A stretch of DNA of 64,000 nucleotides from an uncultured Candidatus Saccharibacteria bacterium (GCA_938045445.1 CALIMM010000015.1:124001-188000), one strand, 5' to 3'; counted from the stretch's first letter, positions 1 to 8,690 are shown. Numbers and translations are program-made. Notes: generated by a model not told the origin, from the letters alone.

Positions 1-1166
1 GCGCCACCATCGCGCGAGGTGTGGATTGTGCCACCCCAGGCGGCAGCCGCTAGGTTACTTCCATCGGCCGAGCTGGCAAGGGCCGACCATTTGCGGTCGC
101 CCGCGGCATCATGCTTGGCCCATTTTGTGCCGGTTTCGGGCACTACTGTTGCAGGTGGCTGTGTGCCCGCACCCTTTTGGAAGACGCGCACATAGTCGAT
201 CAGCATCGTCTGGGTGGGGAATGGTTCGGATGGGTCGATAGGGCTGAGGTTTTTGCTAATCTCTACATAGTCGTTGAGGATAAATTGCCAGCCACGGTGG
301 AATGCCCCATTGATATTCTCTTGGCTCGCAACCTTCGTGAGTGGCTCAGAGTCCTTCCGAGGAGTGATGTTGCCGTCATTGGTAGGGCTCACATGGTAGC
401 GATACACCTTGATGGGCTGGTCGTCTACAAAGTACTTCACCATCGTGCCGTCGTACTCAACGGCCCAGGTGTGCCACTCGTAGGCAAATGAGCCTGGCCG
501 CGCACCAGCATAGTGCTCACCACTGTGCGAGAGGGAGCGTGTCCGCCAGCCAGTCTTCCATTTGCCATCGACGCCGTGGTGGTAGCACGACATGTGGGTG
601 GTCGACCACGCGTAATTTGGTGTGGATGAATACCACTCAATGATGTCTAGCTCGCCGTATGGATCGTTGGCTTTGGGGTTGTCGTTGCAGTTTTGTAGCG
701 TATTGCCACTCACCATCCACAGCGATGGCCGCGTGCCACGCTTGCCATTCCAATTAAACTTCGCCCGAATCTCGGCTCGGAATGGCTTGGTGCCGTCCAC
801 AACCTTGCCCTTGTTTTTGACCCGTCCACTAAGGTAGCGCGTTGTGGTGCCGCTGGGGCAGGGCTGCTCACTCATGTTGGCACTGGTGAGCGGCTCGTTC
901 AAATTGCTCACGCAGTGGCGCTGCGTGGTAATCTCGAGGTGGCTGTTGGCAACCTTGAGATTATTTGGGCTGTAGGCGAGGTGGGTATTGCGCAAATTAT
1001 CAGTATTTTGCTTCAGTATGTCCCACTCGCCAGACACAGCCGAGCCAGTAAACTCATCGTGCCACACCATACCCCATTGGTCGGCATGTGTTGTGCCATG
1101 ATAGAGAAGTGCAAGCAACACAACACTACCAAGTGCCGCAAGCACAATAATTGCCTTTTTTATCAC
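1..1166 (-). CDS. Secreted GH16-family glycanase, 3' end cut by the window edge
   Basis: Translated from a GTG at 1166-1164, preceded on the minus strand by a G-rich Shine-Dalgarno run. It stays open to base 1 (388 codons). Residues 1-28 form a signal peptide (MIKKA, hydrophobic stretch, ending THA-D). Residues 30-345 look like a GH16 concanavalin-like glucanase: the catalytic motif GELDIIEW puts the ExDxxE residues at E172, D174 and E177, and WHDEF lies near the N terminus. After about residue 360 a beta-propeller/BNR-like repeat starts (W.ALASSADG.....GGTIHTSRDGG) and runs off the edge. The family hydrolyses beta-glucans or galactans; the substrate here is unknown. It is divergent from the secreted lectin at 1472. 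Family call firm, specificity open. Confidence 0.85.
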   Translation of the reverse strand, partial: MIKKAIIVLAALGSVVLLALLYHGTTHADQWGMVWHDEFTGSAVSGEWDILKQNTDNLRNTHLAYSPNNLKVANSHLEITTQRHCVSNLNEPLTSANMSEQPCPSGTTTRYLSGRVKNKGKVVDGTKPFRAEIRAKFNWNGKRGTRPSLWMVSGNTLQNCNDNPKANDPYGELDIIEWYSSTPNYAWSTTHMSCYHHGVDGKWKTGWRTRSLSHSGEHYAGARPGSFAYEWHTWAVEYDGTMVKYFVDDQPIKVYRYHVSPTNDGNITPRKDSEPLTKVASQENINGAFHRGWQFILNDYVEISKNLSPIDPSEPFPTQTMLIDYVRVFQKGAGTQPPATVVPETGTKWAKHDAAGDRKWSALASSADGSNLAAAAWGGTIHTSRDGG

Positions 1167-1432
1167 CGTTTTGTCCCCCCTGTTTTTGTCTAAAAACGTT
1201 ATGAGCATGATTATAACGCTTATGGTTAGTTTTTTGCAAGGGGTTAGTCCCATAATCTTGCAAGACTCGCTGTATAATGCATATTTTTGCCAGGGCGAGA
1301 GAGCACTGTATATTCTCGCAGTGTGGGCAGTTATCCACGTGATTTCCACAGCACGATGTGGTTTTTACACCGCTACAGAGATGGGGTAATAAGGGGTGGT
1401 CTTTTGGGCTATTACAGCAGAGGATAGTGGGG

Positions 1433-1438
1433 TATACT
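1433..1438 (+). promoter_or_regulatory. -10 box for the B-lectin gene
   Basis: TATACT lies 33 nt before the start codon at 1472. It leaves a short leader with a good Shine-Dalgarno sequence (AGGAGG at 1462-1467). No clear -35 box at normal spacing. Confidence 0.5.
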
Positions 1439-1471
1439 AGAGGCACAACAACCTAACACACAGGAGGGTGT

Positions 1472-2332
1472 ATGACGAAGTTAATTAGCTATTCGCTGGC
1501 AGGCGTGGCAGTGGCCGCAGCCATGGTGTGCCTGAGTGGTGCGCCAGCTCATGCTACCGAGCAAGAGCTGAGTGCGGCGCGGGCAGCGTGTAGCACAGTG
1601 GTAGGGCAGGTCAAGGCAGCCAAAGCATATGCCTACTGGAAGATGCCGGAGGGCTATCCGGAGGATCACAGCGCCGATGCAACCAACAGCTTCCGCCAGC
1701 AGCATGGCTGGGTGGTGGCCGGCACAGAGGTGTACGACTGGGCGTCTAACGAATCATTTGCCAACAGCGGGCGCTTTGTCTGGGGTAGCAAGACGGTCAA
1801 CTTTGCGCCAGGCAACTTCTGCTTGAGCAGTGGCAAGACGACGGGTGGCCGCGAGCTCCTTCTCACCTTCCAAAAGGATGGCAACCTCGTGCTCTACAGC
1901 CACACCGGTACAGCTCAGTGGGCATCGAATACTCAAGGTAAGGGTGCACGCTTAGCCTTCCAGGGCGATCGCAATATCGTCGTGTACGACAAGAACGACA
2001 AAGCTATCTGGGCATCGAGCTGGCAGTGGAGCACACCACGCCGCGGTGCCAAGATTGCTCAGCCTGGCCAGCGCTGGTGGCATGGCTATGGCAAGGCGCA
2101 GCAAACACCAGAGTGGTTCCACGCGTTGCGCCGCACCACAACCAAGCCACAAGACACTGGCGTGCTCACCCTGCGTGCCACCGACCGCACTATCGAGGGT
2201 ATCCCCGAGACCAACTGGGCCTCGCCACAGTACCCACAGCGCGCTACCTATGGCTCGGTAGTGGTAACCAACGAAGCACGAGGCGATGGCATACGAAACC
2301 ACGTCAACATCGTTGGGACGTTTGATAACTAA
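1472..2332 (+). CDS. Secreted B-lectin (bulb-type mannose-binding lectin) domain protein
   Basis: 286 aa. Residues 1-28 are a signal peptide with cleavage after AHA. Residues about 80-184 hold a bulb-lectin fold with two copies of the mannose-binding signature QxDxNxVxY: QKDGNLVLY at 134-142 and QGDRNIVVY at 164-172, each followed by a WAS turn. Two Cys (C40, C117) in the mature part could form a disulfide. The C-terminal 100 residues are unassigned. AGGAGG sits about 5 nt from the ATG. The known family role is binding mannose-type glycans; a role in sticking to a host cell surface is inferred from export and from the neighbouring exported glycanase. Confidence 0.85.
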   Translation: MTKLISYSLAGVAVAAAMVCLSGAPAHATEQELSAARAACSTVVGQVKAAKAYAYWKMPEGYPEDHSADATNSFRQQHGWVVAGTEVYDWASNESFANSGRFVWGSKTVNFAPGNFCLSSGKTTGGRELLLTFQKDGNLVLYSHTGTAQWASNTQGKGARLAFQGDRNIVVYDKNDKAIWASSWQWSTPRRGAKIAQPGQRWWHGYGKAQQTPEWFHALRRTTTKPQDTGVLTLRATDRTIEGIPETNWASPQYPQRATYGSVVVTNEARGDGIRNHVNIVGTFDN

Positions 2333-2356
2333 GCGACGCCCCGCAGTATGCACAAG

Positions 2357-2385
2357 CAACCCCACGCTATCATTGTGTGGGGTTG
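2357..2385 (+). terminator. Hairpin after the B-lectin gene
   Basis: Nine-base-pair stem 2357-2365 / 2377-2385 (CAACCCCAC with GTGGGGTTG). The U-tract is poor, so termination may be weak. Confidence 0.55.
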
Positions 2386-2497
2386 TTGGGTGTTAGGTGT
2401 CTATTGAATAATGGAGATATAGGATACTAGAAGTGGATTTGCATGTGTGGTTGCTTTGTATTATTATAAAAACGACACCAAACAGGGATTATACAAG

Positions 2498-3256
2498 ATG
2501 AAAACAATCTGCGTTGATGAATCTGGTACACTAGGCTTTAGCTCCCACGAGCCATACTTTGTCATGGCAGCGCTGATGATTGACGACGAGAAGGCGCTCA
2601 AACGGATGAAGAATTTGATCCGGCGGGTAAATGCGTCTGCAATGCGTCGGCGTCAACAACCATCGCATAAGCCGTGGTATGATAACCGTGTCCCATTCCA
2701 TGAAAAGCAACGCGCTCAGCGGCAGATCGTTACTGGTCTATCGGCACGGGCAGACCATCGAATCGCATACACCGTTATTGATAAGACGGTGCGGACACCG
2801 GTCTTTCAACGTAATCGACGCGTGCGTCACAAGCTGCGGCAGAGAATTTTGCTACGACTCATTGCACAGTGGGTTTTGCAATACAATGATGATGTGCGTA
2901 TTGTGGTAAGTAACAAGACAATGAAGGCAGCGGCTGCTCGCAAGATGGAAAAATACGTCCAAAAGCTGCTTAGTGATGAACAACGATTTCCGATGGCTCG
3001 CTATCGCCATCGGATAGAAATTGTACCAGTTGATCCACAGACTCACTACGGCCTGCGGACGATTGATTACATTGCGCGGTTGATCCACCAAACGTACACA
3101 AGGCCCATCCAGCATCGCTTCCCACCGCAAAAGGAGGCGCTGCATAAGCTGAGCATTGCCAAGCTTCGCATTGTCAATGGCGAATTCATTACTGCGCACA
3201 ACGTTGGAGTGCGGCCGCTAAGCGATACATTTCACACTGGCTTATTCTTGTGGTAA
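2498..3256 (+). CDS. DUF3800-family protein
   Basis: 252 aa from the ATG at 2498. An in-frame ATG at 2447 would add 17 unconserved-looking residues. The N terminus MKTICVDESG carries the DESG acidic motif, and the C-terminal half has GLRTIDYIARLIHQ, matching the second DUF3800 signature (GLQxADxxA type). The fold is thought to be RNase H-like with an acidic metal site; no firm biochemical role is known for the family, which often occurs near mobile or defence genes. Very Arg/Lys-rich (RRR, RRVRHK), so nucleic-acid contact is plausible. A strong terminator follows. Confidence 0.7.
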   Translation: MKTICVDESGTLGFSSHEPYFVMAALMIDDEKALKRMKNLIRRVNASAMRRRQQPSHKPWYDNRVPFHEKQRAQRQIVTGLSARADHRIAYTVIDKTVRTPVFQRNRRVRHKLRQRILLRLIAQWVLQYNDDVRIVVSNKTMKAAAARKMEKYVQKLLSDEQRFPMARYRHRIEIVPVDPQTHYGLRTIDYIARLIHQTYTRPIQHRFPPQKEALHKLSIAKLRIVNGEFITAHNVGVRPLSDTFHTGLFLW

Positions 3257-3392
3257 GGAGTGTCTTGTATAGCGCGAGTGAGTCGTATATACTAGGTGCT
3301 AGAGTCAGTCATATCGTCAGCTTATCTTACCAATAAGTGAAGTAGTGTGAGAGGTTTCCTCTATGGAGCACTACCTGGCGGTGTGCATCTGT

Positions 3393-3418
3393 GGCGTGTT
3401 TGGGAAACACGCCTTTTT
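3393..3418 (+). terminator. Intrinsic terminator after the DUF3800 gene
   Basis: Perfect 9-bp stem 3393-3401 / 3405-3413 (GGCGTGTTT with AAACACGCC), GGG loop, then TTTTT at 3414-3418. Confidence 0.9.
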
Positions 3419-3480
3419 GTTTTATCTATAAATGCTCATTTGTTCGCATACACTACCACCTTGTGATATAATCTATCTCC

Positions 3481-4035
3481 ATGACAGAGAAGTTCCAGAC
3501 ATCAGCACACCCATCACCTGAAGAACCCAACGTGCAGATACATCTGCGCAATTTGCGAGCAAACGATGATGCGGATAAGGCACGCCTTGGTGTGTGGTAC
3601 GGTCTACACCGAAGTGTGGGTGATGTCTATGTGGCAGATATTGGGGTAGGGAATCAGCCGCATCATAAGGATTTGCGGGCTGAGATTGGCTTTAAATCTA
3701 AGGACTCATACCTGGTATTACCAGAGGATTTTGCTTATACACTTGGTTTTGCGTTTGGGCGCTACAATCCAGACAAGGCCGAGCAAGATGCTTATGGCGC
3801 TTCTTACGACTTGCAGGCAGAGCGCTTCCAACAGGCAGAGGTATCTGCCGCAACGACCAACGCCATTGTCCGCACAGCAATGCTTGGAATGAAGTATGCG
3901 CTTGTGGTTGACACAAAGCAGCTAGCCGATCTGCCACCAACCATGCAGCACGCCGATACACAGCTCCTCACACCCAAGGATTGGCAGGGCAAGGTCGACA
4001 CGACAGGCATCGACCGCAGTGGCCGCCCAATATAG
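3481..4035 (+). CDS. Hypothetical protein, 184 aa
   Basis: No family recognised. Soluble, no signal peptide or membrane segment; the middle has an Ala-rich helix (SAATTNAIVRTAMLGM). TATAAT at 3467-3472 ends 8 nt before the ATG and there is no Shine-Dalgarno sequence, so the mRNA should be leaderless, which supports both the start and the gene. Convergent with hpt, 12 bp between stops. Confidence 0.7.
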   Translation: MTEKFQTSAHPSPEEPNVQIHLRNLRANDDADKARLGVWYGLHRSVGDVYVADIGVGNQPHHKDLRAEIGFKSKDSYLVLPEDFAYTLGFAFGRYNPDKAEQDAYGASYDLQAERFQQAEVSAATTNAIVRTAMLGMKYALVVDTKQLADLPPTMQHADTQLLTPKDWQGKVDTTGIDRSGRPI

Positions 4036-4047
4036 CGTAGAGCACTC

Positions 4048-4584
4048 TTACCGATACACCTCAGGCCTCAGCACACCAATATACGGCAGGTTGCGGTAGT
4101 GCTGGCGGTAGTCAAGGCCGTAGCCCACCACGAATTCATTGGGGGTGGGGATGCCGATGTAGTCTGCCTGCACATCCACCGTGCGGCGCTCGGGCTTATC
4201 CAACAGAGTGCAGAGCTTAGTGCTGGCGGTGTGGCGCTCGGCAAATAAATCAAACAGCGCCTGGGCGGTATGGCCTGTATCCACAATGTCTTCTACCAGC
4301 AGCACATGCCGGCCAGCCACGTCCGTATCGAGGTCCTTCAGGATGCGCACATTGCCGGTCGAGGTCAGCTCATCGCCGTAGCTCGAGACATCCATAAAGT
4401 CGATTTCCAGCATGCAATCCATCGCCCGCACCAGGTCGATCATAAAGGGCGCCGCCCCGCGCAAAATCCCCACCACCAGCGGGTTTTTATCGGCATATTC
4501 CTGGCTCAGCTGCTGGCCCAGGCGCGCCACCGCCCGCGCAATGTCATCGTTGGTAAAGAGGATTGTTTCGATATCATTATGCAT
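4048..4584 (-). CDS. hpt: Hypoxanthine phosphoribosyltransferase
   Basis: 178 aa, the usual length. Converts hypoxanthine (or guanine) plus PRPP to IMP (or GMP) in purine salvage. The PRPP-binding loop VLLVEDIVDTGHT is complete, GILRGAAPFM matches the pyrophosphate loop, and DKPERRTVDVQADYIG plus VGYGLDY match the C-terminal base-binding part. The start at 4584 is chosen because TACAAT (4597-4592) ends 7 nt upstream, giving a leaderless mRNA; a longer reading to 4734 would run across that promoter. Salvage fits an organism without de novo purine synthesis. Confidence 0.93.
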   Translation of the reverse strand: MHNDIETILFTNDDIARAVARLGQQLSQEYADKNPLVVGILRGAAPFMIDLVRAMDCMLEIDFMDVSSYGDELTSTGNVRILKDLDTDVAGRHVLLVEDIVDTGHTAQALFDLFAERHTASTKLCTLLDKPERRTVDVQADYIGIPTPNEFVVGYGLDYRQHYRNLPYIGVLRPEVYR

Positions 4585-4682
4585 AAGGATTATTGTAGCA
4601 GATATGGGGTGCGGGGGCGAATTTTTGGAAGATGGGTGCAGTGAGAAATGTGTGAAAACGTGAACAATGCTACAATACCACC

Positions 4683-5252
4683 ATGACACAACGTACCATT
4701 CCACCCCATGCTCGGCTGATTCCGCCCGAGGCACAGTGTGTCTTTGTGGGCGAGATATTTAGTGTTTATCAGTGGCCACAGCAGCTGTATGATGGCTCGG
4801 TGGCAACCTTCGAGATGGTGCGCCGGCCCGATACAGTGTTCGTTATTGCAGTGGATGATGCGGGCAACGTACTGGTGAATGACGAGGAGCAGCCAGGCGG
4901 CATTGTGCGGCGTGGCCACCTGCCAGCGGGGCGGGTCGACCCTGAGGATGCGACCATCATTGCAGCAGCCCAGCGCGAACTGCGCGAGGAGACAGGCTGG
5001 GAATTTGCCGACTGGCAGCTGCTGGAGGTGGTGCAGCCCGAAACAAAAATGGAATGGTTTGAACATCTCGTACTAGCCCGGCGACCAGTGCGCCACATGC
5101 CACCGTGCTGTGATGCGGGCGAGCGGATTACTACTCGCGCAATCTCCTGGCAAGAACTTGTGCAATCAGCGGCGCTGCTGCGGCATTTCCCGTGGCTGCG
5201 CGATGTTGCCTCGGTAGAGGAGCTTGCGCCGCACCATAGGGGTAGCCTATAG
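4683..5252 (+). CDS. Nudix hydrolase, ADP-ribose pyrophosphatase-like
   Basis: 189 aa. The Nudix box is visible as GRVDPE...AAQRELREETGW, with the REL.EE.G core intact, followed by a typical helix and C-terminal strand. The N-terminal half (SVYQW....DGSVATFEMVRRPDTVFV) resembles the ADP-ribose pyrophosphatase branch, which hydrolyses ADP-ribose or sugar nucleotides. TACAAT at 4671-4676 ends 6 nt before the ATG: leaderless start. Divergent from hpt across 98 bp holding both promoters. Confidence 0.85.
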   Translation: MTQRTIPPHARLIPPEAQCVFVGEIFSVYQWPQQLYDGSVATFEMVRRPDTVFVIAVDDAGNVLVNDEEQPGGIVRRGHLPAGRVDPEDATIIAAAQRELREETGWEFADWQLLEVVQPETKMEWFEHLVLARRPVRHMPPCCDAGERITTRAISWQELVQSAALLRHFPWLRDVASVEELAPHHRGSL

Positions 5253-5403
5253 AGGGAGTAGGGGTGTGGGTATAGCATAAGTCAGCATGGAGCGTGCTTG
5301 GTTTTATCTCACACAATGAATAATAAATTGCCGCATCAGGTTTCGTCATATCGCTAGGCAAGACAATTGCTCTCCCCGCCAGATACGGTATAATAAAGAA
5401 ATT

Positions 5404-6207
5404 ATGAATCGACCTATCAAGCAGATAAAACAGATCAAGCAGCAGGGTAAGCTCCTGCGGATTTTTTGGCAGGCATTGGCAGTGGCGACAGTGGTGGTGA
5501 GCGTGAAGTTCGTCCTGCACCGCCTGGGGTGGGAGCCGATCGAGCAGAGCTCGCTGCACAATAGCGTCATATCCAGCGTGACCTTTGTGATTGGTTTTTT
5601 GCTCTCGGCCACGATTGCGGATTACAAAGAGTCGGAGCGGATCCCAGCGGAGTTTGCAGCACTGCTAGAGGATATGTATGATGACGCCGCGGCGATTCAT
5701 CAGAGCTATCCGGTGTTTGATCTCGATGGCTTTCGCCGCCAGCTGCACGCTGTGGCCCAAGGGTTTTCGGACGATGTGCGCCACTCGGCCTACGATGCTC
5801 GGCAGGATATCCGGGGCTTAACGCCGTATTTTGCCACGATGGAGCAGGGCAATGTGCCGCCCAACTTCATCGTCAAGCTCAAGCAGCAGCAGACCATCTT
5901 GCTCCGCCATCGCCATCGGGTGGACTACATTCAGCGGATCCGCTTTATCCCCTCGGCATCCATCTTGGCGCGCTCCATTGTGGTGGCGTTGCTTGGCTTG
6001 TTGCTCATTACCAACATCGACCCATTTGTCGCTAGCCTGACGGTGGTGGGGCTGATTAGCTTCGTCTTGGTGTATATGATCATCCTCATCCACGTCATCA
6101 GCACGCCCTTCCACAAGGCGGGCAAGACGCGCGACGACGTAAGCCTCTTTCTTATCCGCGACGCGGAGGAATATCTGAGCAGCCCAAGCGATGCAGTGAG
6201 CAAATAG
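5404..6207 (+). CDS. Integral membrane protein, bestrophin/DUF4239-like
   Basis: 267 aa. Two hydrophobic segments near residues 20-38 and 58-72, a charged helical middle (EFAALLEDMYDDAAAIHQ), then two more segments near 192-210 and 213-232. This layout resembles bestrophin-like or DUF4239 proteins, some of which are anion channels, but I see no decisive motif. Promoter TTGCTC (5367-5372), 16 nt, TATAAT (5389-5394); the ATG follows 9 nt after the -10, so the leader is at most a few bases. Confidence 0.6.
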   Translation: MNRPIKQIKQIKQQGKLLRIFWQALAVATVVVSVKFVLHRLGWEPIEQSSLHNSVISSVTFVIGFLLSATIADYKESERIPAEFAALLEDMYDDAAAIHQSYPVFDLDGFRRQLHAVAQGFSDDVRHSAYDARQDIRGLTPYFATMEQGNVPPNFIVKLKQQQTILLRHRHRVDYIQRIRFIPSASILARSIVVALLGLLLITNIDPFVASLTVVGLISFVLVYMIILIHVISTPFHKAGKTRDDVSLFLIRDAEEYLSSPSDAVSK

Positions 6208-6521
6208 GCCGGGCTCGGTGTATCAATAGGGGTATGAGAAGCGCGATATTTCTCGTGATAATCTCGGCCATTACGCTCCTTGCTGGAGTGGCATAGAGGC
6301 TACTATGCACCAGGTGTTACACGCCAGTAAAATATGAGAATTTGTGGCGTCTATGAATCACTGTGTGTTACCAAGAGTCACCGTCAGCAACAGATATACG
6401 ACCTGTAGAACAGGGGATTGAAGCTATAACGGCCACCCCTTTTGCTTATTGGATATCTAGCTATTATCGCCCAACATTGCTATAATACAACTGTACTAAC
6501 ACTAACCATGGAGGACCTCAC
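6208..6521. other. Intergenic, 314 bp
   Basis: No convincing ORF or RNA gene seen. TATAAT at 6481-6486 is the likely promoter of the small protein at 6522. Confidence 0.5.
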
Positions 6522-6716
6522 ATGGGACTTACTGACGACATCAAAGCCAAAGCTCAAAAAGTAGCTGATGACGTACAAGACAAAGCCGAAGAAGTGGCTG
6601 AGAAGGCTAAAGACGCTGCAGAAGACGCCGTCGACACCGTAAAGGAAAAGGCAAACGACGCCAAGAACAAAGCTCACGAAACCGAGGGCTACGTAAAGGG
6701 CAAGATGGATCAATAA
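6522..6716 (+). CDS. Small LEA-like/CsbD-like amphipathic helical protein
   Basis: 64 aa, almost wholly K/D/E/A (DDIKAKAQKVADDVQDKAEE... repeated). It shows an 11-residue-type amphipathic pattern seen in LEA-like and CsbD-type stress proteins, which are disordered until they meet membranes or dry out. GGAGG lies 7 nt before the ATG and a strong terminator follows, so it is a compact single-gene unit, probably well expressed. The stress role is inference. Confidence 0.8.
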   Translation: MGLTDDIKAKAQKVADDVQDKAEEVAEKAKDAAEDAVDTVKEKANDAKNKAHETEGYVKGKMDQ

Positions 6717-6739
6717 ATCCTGCGCTTTTTATGGCTACC

Positions 6740-6771
6740 AGAGCTGCTCCATGTATAGGAGCAGCTCTTTT
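6740..6771 (+). terminator. Intrinsic terminator
   Basis: Perfect 11-bp stem 6740-6750 / 6758-6768 (AGAGCTGCTCC with GGAGCAGCTCT), then TTTT. Confidence 0.92.
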
Positions 6772-6923
6772 GGTGTGAATGCACATTTGCGGGGCGATGG
6801 CTGCCAGGATATTCGGCAAGTGAGTGTATCTTCTTGCGATGACCTCACATGAATACCCTATACCCCATAGCGTACGTCTGCAGGGGGTATTAGCTACCGC
6901 TAGGCCGTGCTACACTAAGGAGT

Positions 6924-7664
6924 ATGACGAAACCATTTGTACTACTGCAGTCGCGCCCTGAGGATGAGGCGTCGGATAACGAATATCAGGCATTTTTGCA
7001 CTTTGGTGGCCTTGCACCGGGTGACCTTGAGCGAGTGCGTATCGAGGCAGGGCAGCGCCCCACGCAGCCGCTCAGCGCCTACAGTGGTGTGCTGATGGGT
7101 GGTGGCCCAGCCAACTTTGCCTACCGGCCAGAGGAGAAATCAGCCGAGCAGCGCCGGTTCGAAGCCGTGATGATGCCACTCCTGCGCGAGATTATTACCC
7201 ATGATATGCCATTTCTTGGCGCTTGCCTAGGCGTTGGCGCACTGGTCTCGGCACTGGGTGGTACGCCCAGCTTTGCCTATGGCGAGGCAATTGGTGCTGT
7301 GCCCATCACTCTCACGCCAGCGGCTAGGGACGACCCACTCCTCGCTGACTTGTCCACTACCTTCGACGGCTTCGTTGGGCACAAAGAAGGGGTGCTCGAG
7401 CCACCAGCTGCCTGCACCGTCTTAGCACGCTCGCGTACCTGTGTGCAGATGCTGCGCGTGGGGCGCAACGTGTATGCCACGCAGTTCCATCCCGAGCTCG
7501 ACCCCGAGAGCCTTGCTTTGCGCATCGACATCTACCGCCACGCTGGCTACTGTGCTCCGGACGAAGCTGATACCCTCATTGCCAACGCCCGCCAGCAAAC
7601 CGTCACCGAACCAGTCAAGATCCTGCGCCGGTTTGTGCAGCGGTATCGGCAGGAAGAGCTCTAG
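6924..7664 (+). CDS. Class I glutamine amidotransferase-like protein
   Basis: 246 aa. GATase1 fold with nucleophile C101 in FLGACLGVGAL and His189/Glu191 in QFHPELDPE, so the triad is complete. It stands alone without a synthetase domain, like the GMP synthase-type GATase1 paralogs that deamidate or hydrolyse gamma-glutamyl compounds; the acceptor is unknown. TACACT (6911-6916) ends 7 nt before the ATG, with AAGGAG squeezed between, so the transcript is leaderless or nearly so. Confidence 0.87.
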   Translation: MTKPFVLLQSRPEDEASDNEYQAFLHFGGLAPGDLERVRIEAGQRPTQPLSAYSGVLMGGGPANFAYRPEEKSAEQRRFEAVMMPLLREIITHDMPFLGACLGVGALVSALGGTPSFAYGEAIGAVPITLTPAARDDPLLADLSTTFDGFVGHKEGVLEPPAACTVLARSRTCVQMLRVGRNVYATQFHPELDPESLALRIDIYRHAGYCAPDEADTLIANARQQTVTEPVKILRRFVQRYRQEEL

Positions 7665-7766
7665 GCTCGATCTTACTCATCTTCCGCTTGCATATACTTT
7701 TACCAAGCTATGAATGGCCGACGTATTCGTTATATTGACCGCTAAGAGTTGGAGGAAAGTTAGCTT

Positions 7767-7820
7767 ATGTGGCGCACTTATTATTTACCAAATGAGATGG
7801 TAGGGAATAGGCTCGCATAG
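7767..7820 (+). CDS. Candidate 17-residue small ORF
   Basis: MWRTYYLPNEMVGNRLA. GGAGGAAAG at 7751-7759 is a good Shine-Dalgarno, and TATATT near 7731 could be a -10 box. A terminator follows at 7947. No homolog known; possibly a small protein or leader inside an untranslated RNA. The rest of 7665-8103 shows nothing else. Confidence 0.3.
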   Translation: MWRTYYLPNEMVGNRLA

Positions 7821-7946
7821 GCAAAAATGGTTTTGATGTAAGGACGCGTACTATTTGTCTACTTCTTGTGCAAAAACATACCCCCTCCCCCATATAGGCA
7901 GTAGGCCATAGCATATATCTCTATGCGATACTGGCAGTGAAATGTA

Positions 7947-7976
7947 AGAAGCTCGGTATTTATATACGGGCTTCTT
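7947..7976 (+). terminator. Intrinsic terminator-like hairpin
   Basis: Ten-base-pair stem AAGAAGCTCG / CGGGCTTCTT (one G-U), followed by a T-rich stretch. It would end any transcript from the small ORF region or from the amidotransferase gene. Confidence 0.65.
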
Positions 7977-8103
7977 TGCTTTTGGCAGTGGCTAAAGAAT
8001 CGCTACTCGCGGAGTGATCAAACTACCGTGCTCGGCTACTATTGATTGGCAACAGGATCTTCGCATAGATACCCTGCCACCCACTGATAGGGTAGGGGTA
8101 TCC

Positions 8104-8478
8104 CTATGCATCAGCGTGACACACTGCCTCAATGTTATGCCCGTTTGGGTCGATGAGGAAGGCACCATAATAGTCTGGATGATAGATCGCTCGCACGCCT
8201 GGTGCGCCATTGTCCTGTGCTCCTGCTGCTAGGCCAGCTGCATAGAATGCATCAACTGCTGCCCGCGACGGTGCAGCAAAAGCAAAGTGTAGTGGCGATG
8301 ATGGCTCGCCTTGCCCAAGCCAAAATATCCTGGTGTGTTGCGTCCGGTCTGGATTACTAAAGCCTACGCCATATGATTCGTCAATTGTCTTGGCATACCC
8401 CAGTGGTGCCAATACCGCTTCATAAAAGGCCTTGCTTGCTTCAATGTCTTGAACGATGATGCCGAAGTGGTCGATCAT
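8104..8478 (-). CDS. VOC/glyoxalase-superfamily protein
   Basis: 124 aa. Starts MIDHFGIIVQDIEASKAFYEAVLAPLGY, the classic first beta-alpha-beta unit of vicinal-oxygen-chelate proteins. The second module ends ....YHPDYYGAFLIDPNGHNIEAVCH, carrying the DPNGHNIE metal-site strand. His4 and Glu in NIEAV are the expected metal ligands. Start 8478 has AAGGAGGT upstream. Substrate unknown; relatives act in antibiotic resistance or small-molecule turnover. Confidence 0.88.
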   Translation of the reverse strand: MIDHFGIIVQDIEASKAFYEAVLAPLGYAKTIDESYGVGFSNPDRTQHTRIFWLGQGEPSSPLHFAFAAPSRAAVDAFYAAGLAAGAQDNGAPGVRAIYHPDYYGAFLIDPNGHNIEAVCHADA

Positions 8479-8552
8479 GAGGTACCTCCTTGTGATATAT
8501 CGATTAGTGTATTGCCTCTTAAGTATACGCCACAAATGATGACAACAGTGTG

Positions 8553-8690
8553 TCAGTATTGAATATTTTTTTGTGTCTTTTGAATCACCCTGCGCTTCGA
8601 CACCTCAAAGCGATCTGCTAACTCCTGAGCAGTGGCTTTGTCTCGCTCGCAGAGGAGAGATAGAATGGCGAGTAGACGCTGGAGTTTCAT
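8553..8690 (-). pseudogene. Truncated YafY/WYL-type regulator (HTH only)
   Basis: Reading from ATG 8690 gives MKLQRLLAILSLLCERDKATAQELADRFEVSKRRVIQ..., the N-terminal HTH_11 of DeoR/YafY-type regulators, but it stops after 45 codons instead of running into a WYL domain near 300 aa. No continuation is seen in other frames before the VOC gene. YafY-like regulators commonly sit beside VOC genes, so this is probably the remnant of its regulator. A stand-alone mini-HTH is possible but less likely. Confidence 0.55.

Noticed and set aside
7750..7762. GGAGGAAAGT resembling the RNase P RNA CR-I sequence
   Set aside because: No CR-V partner or the other conserved blocks downstream before the terminator at 7947; it is better read as a Shine-Dalgarno for a small ORF.
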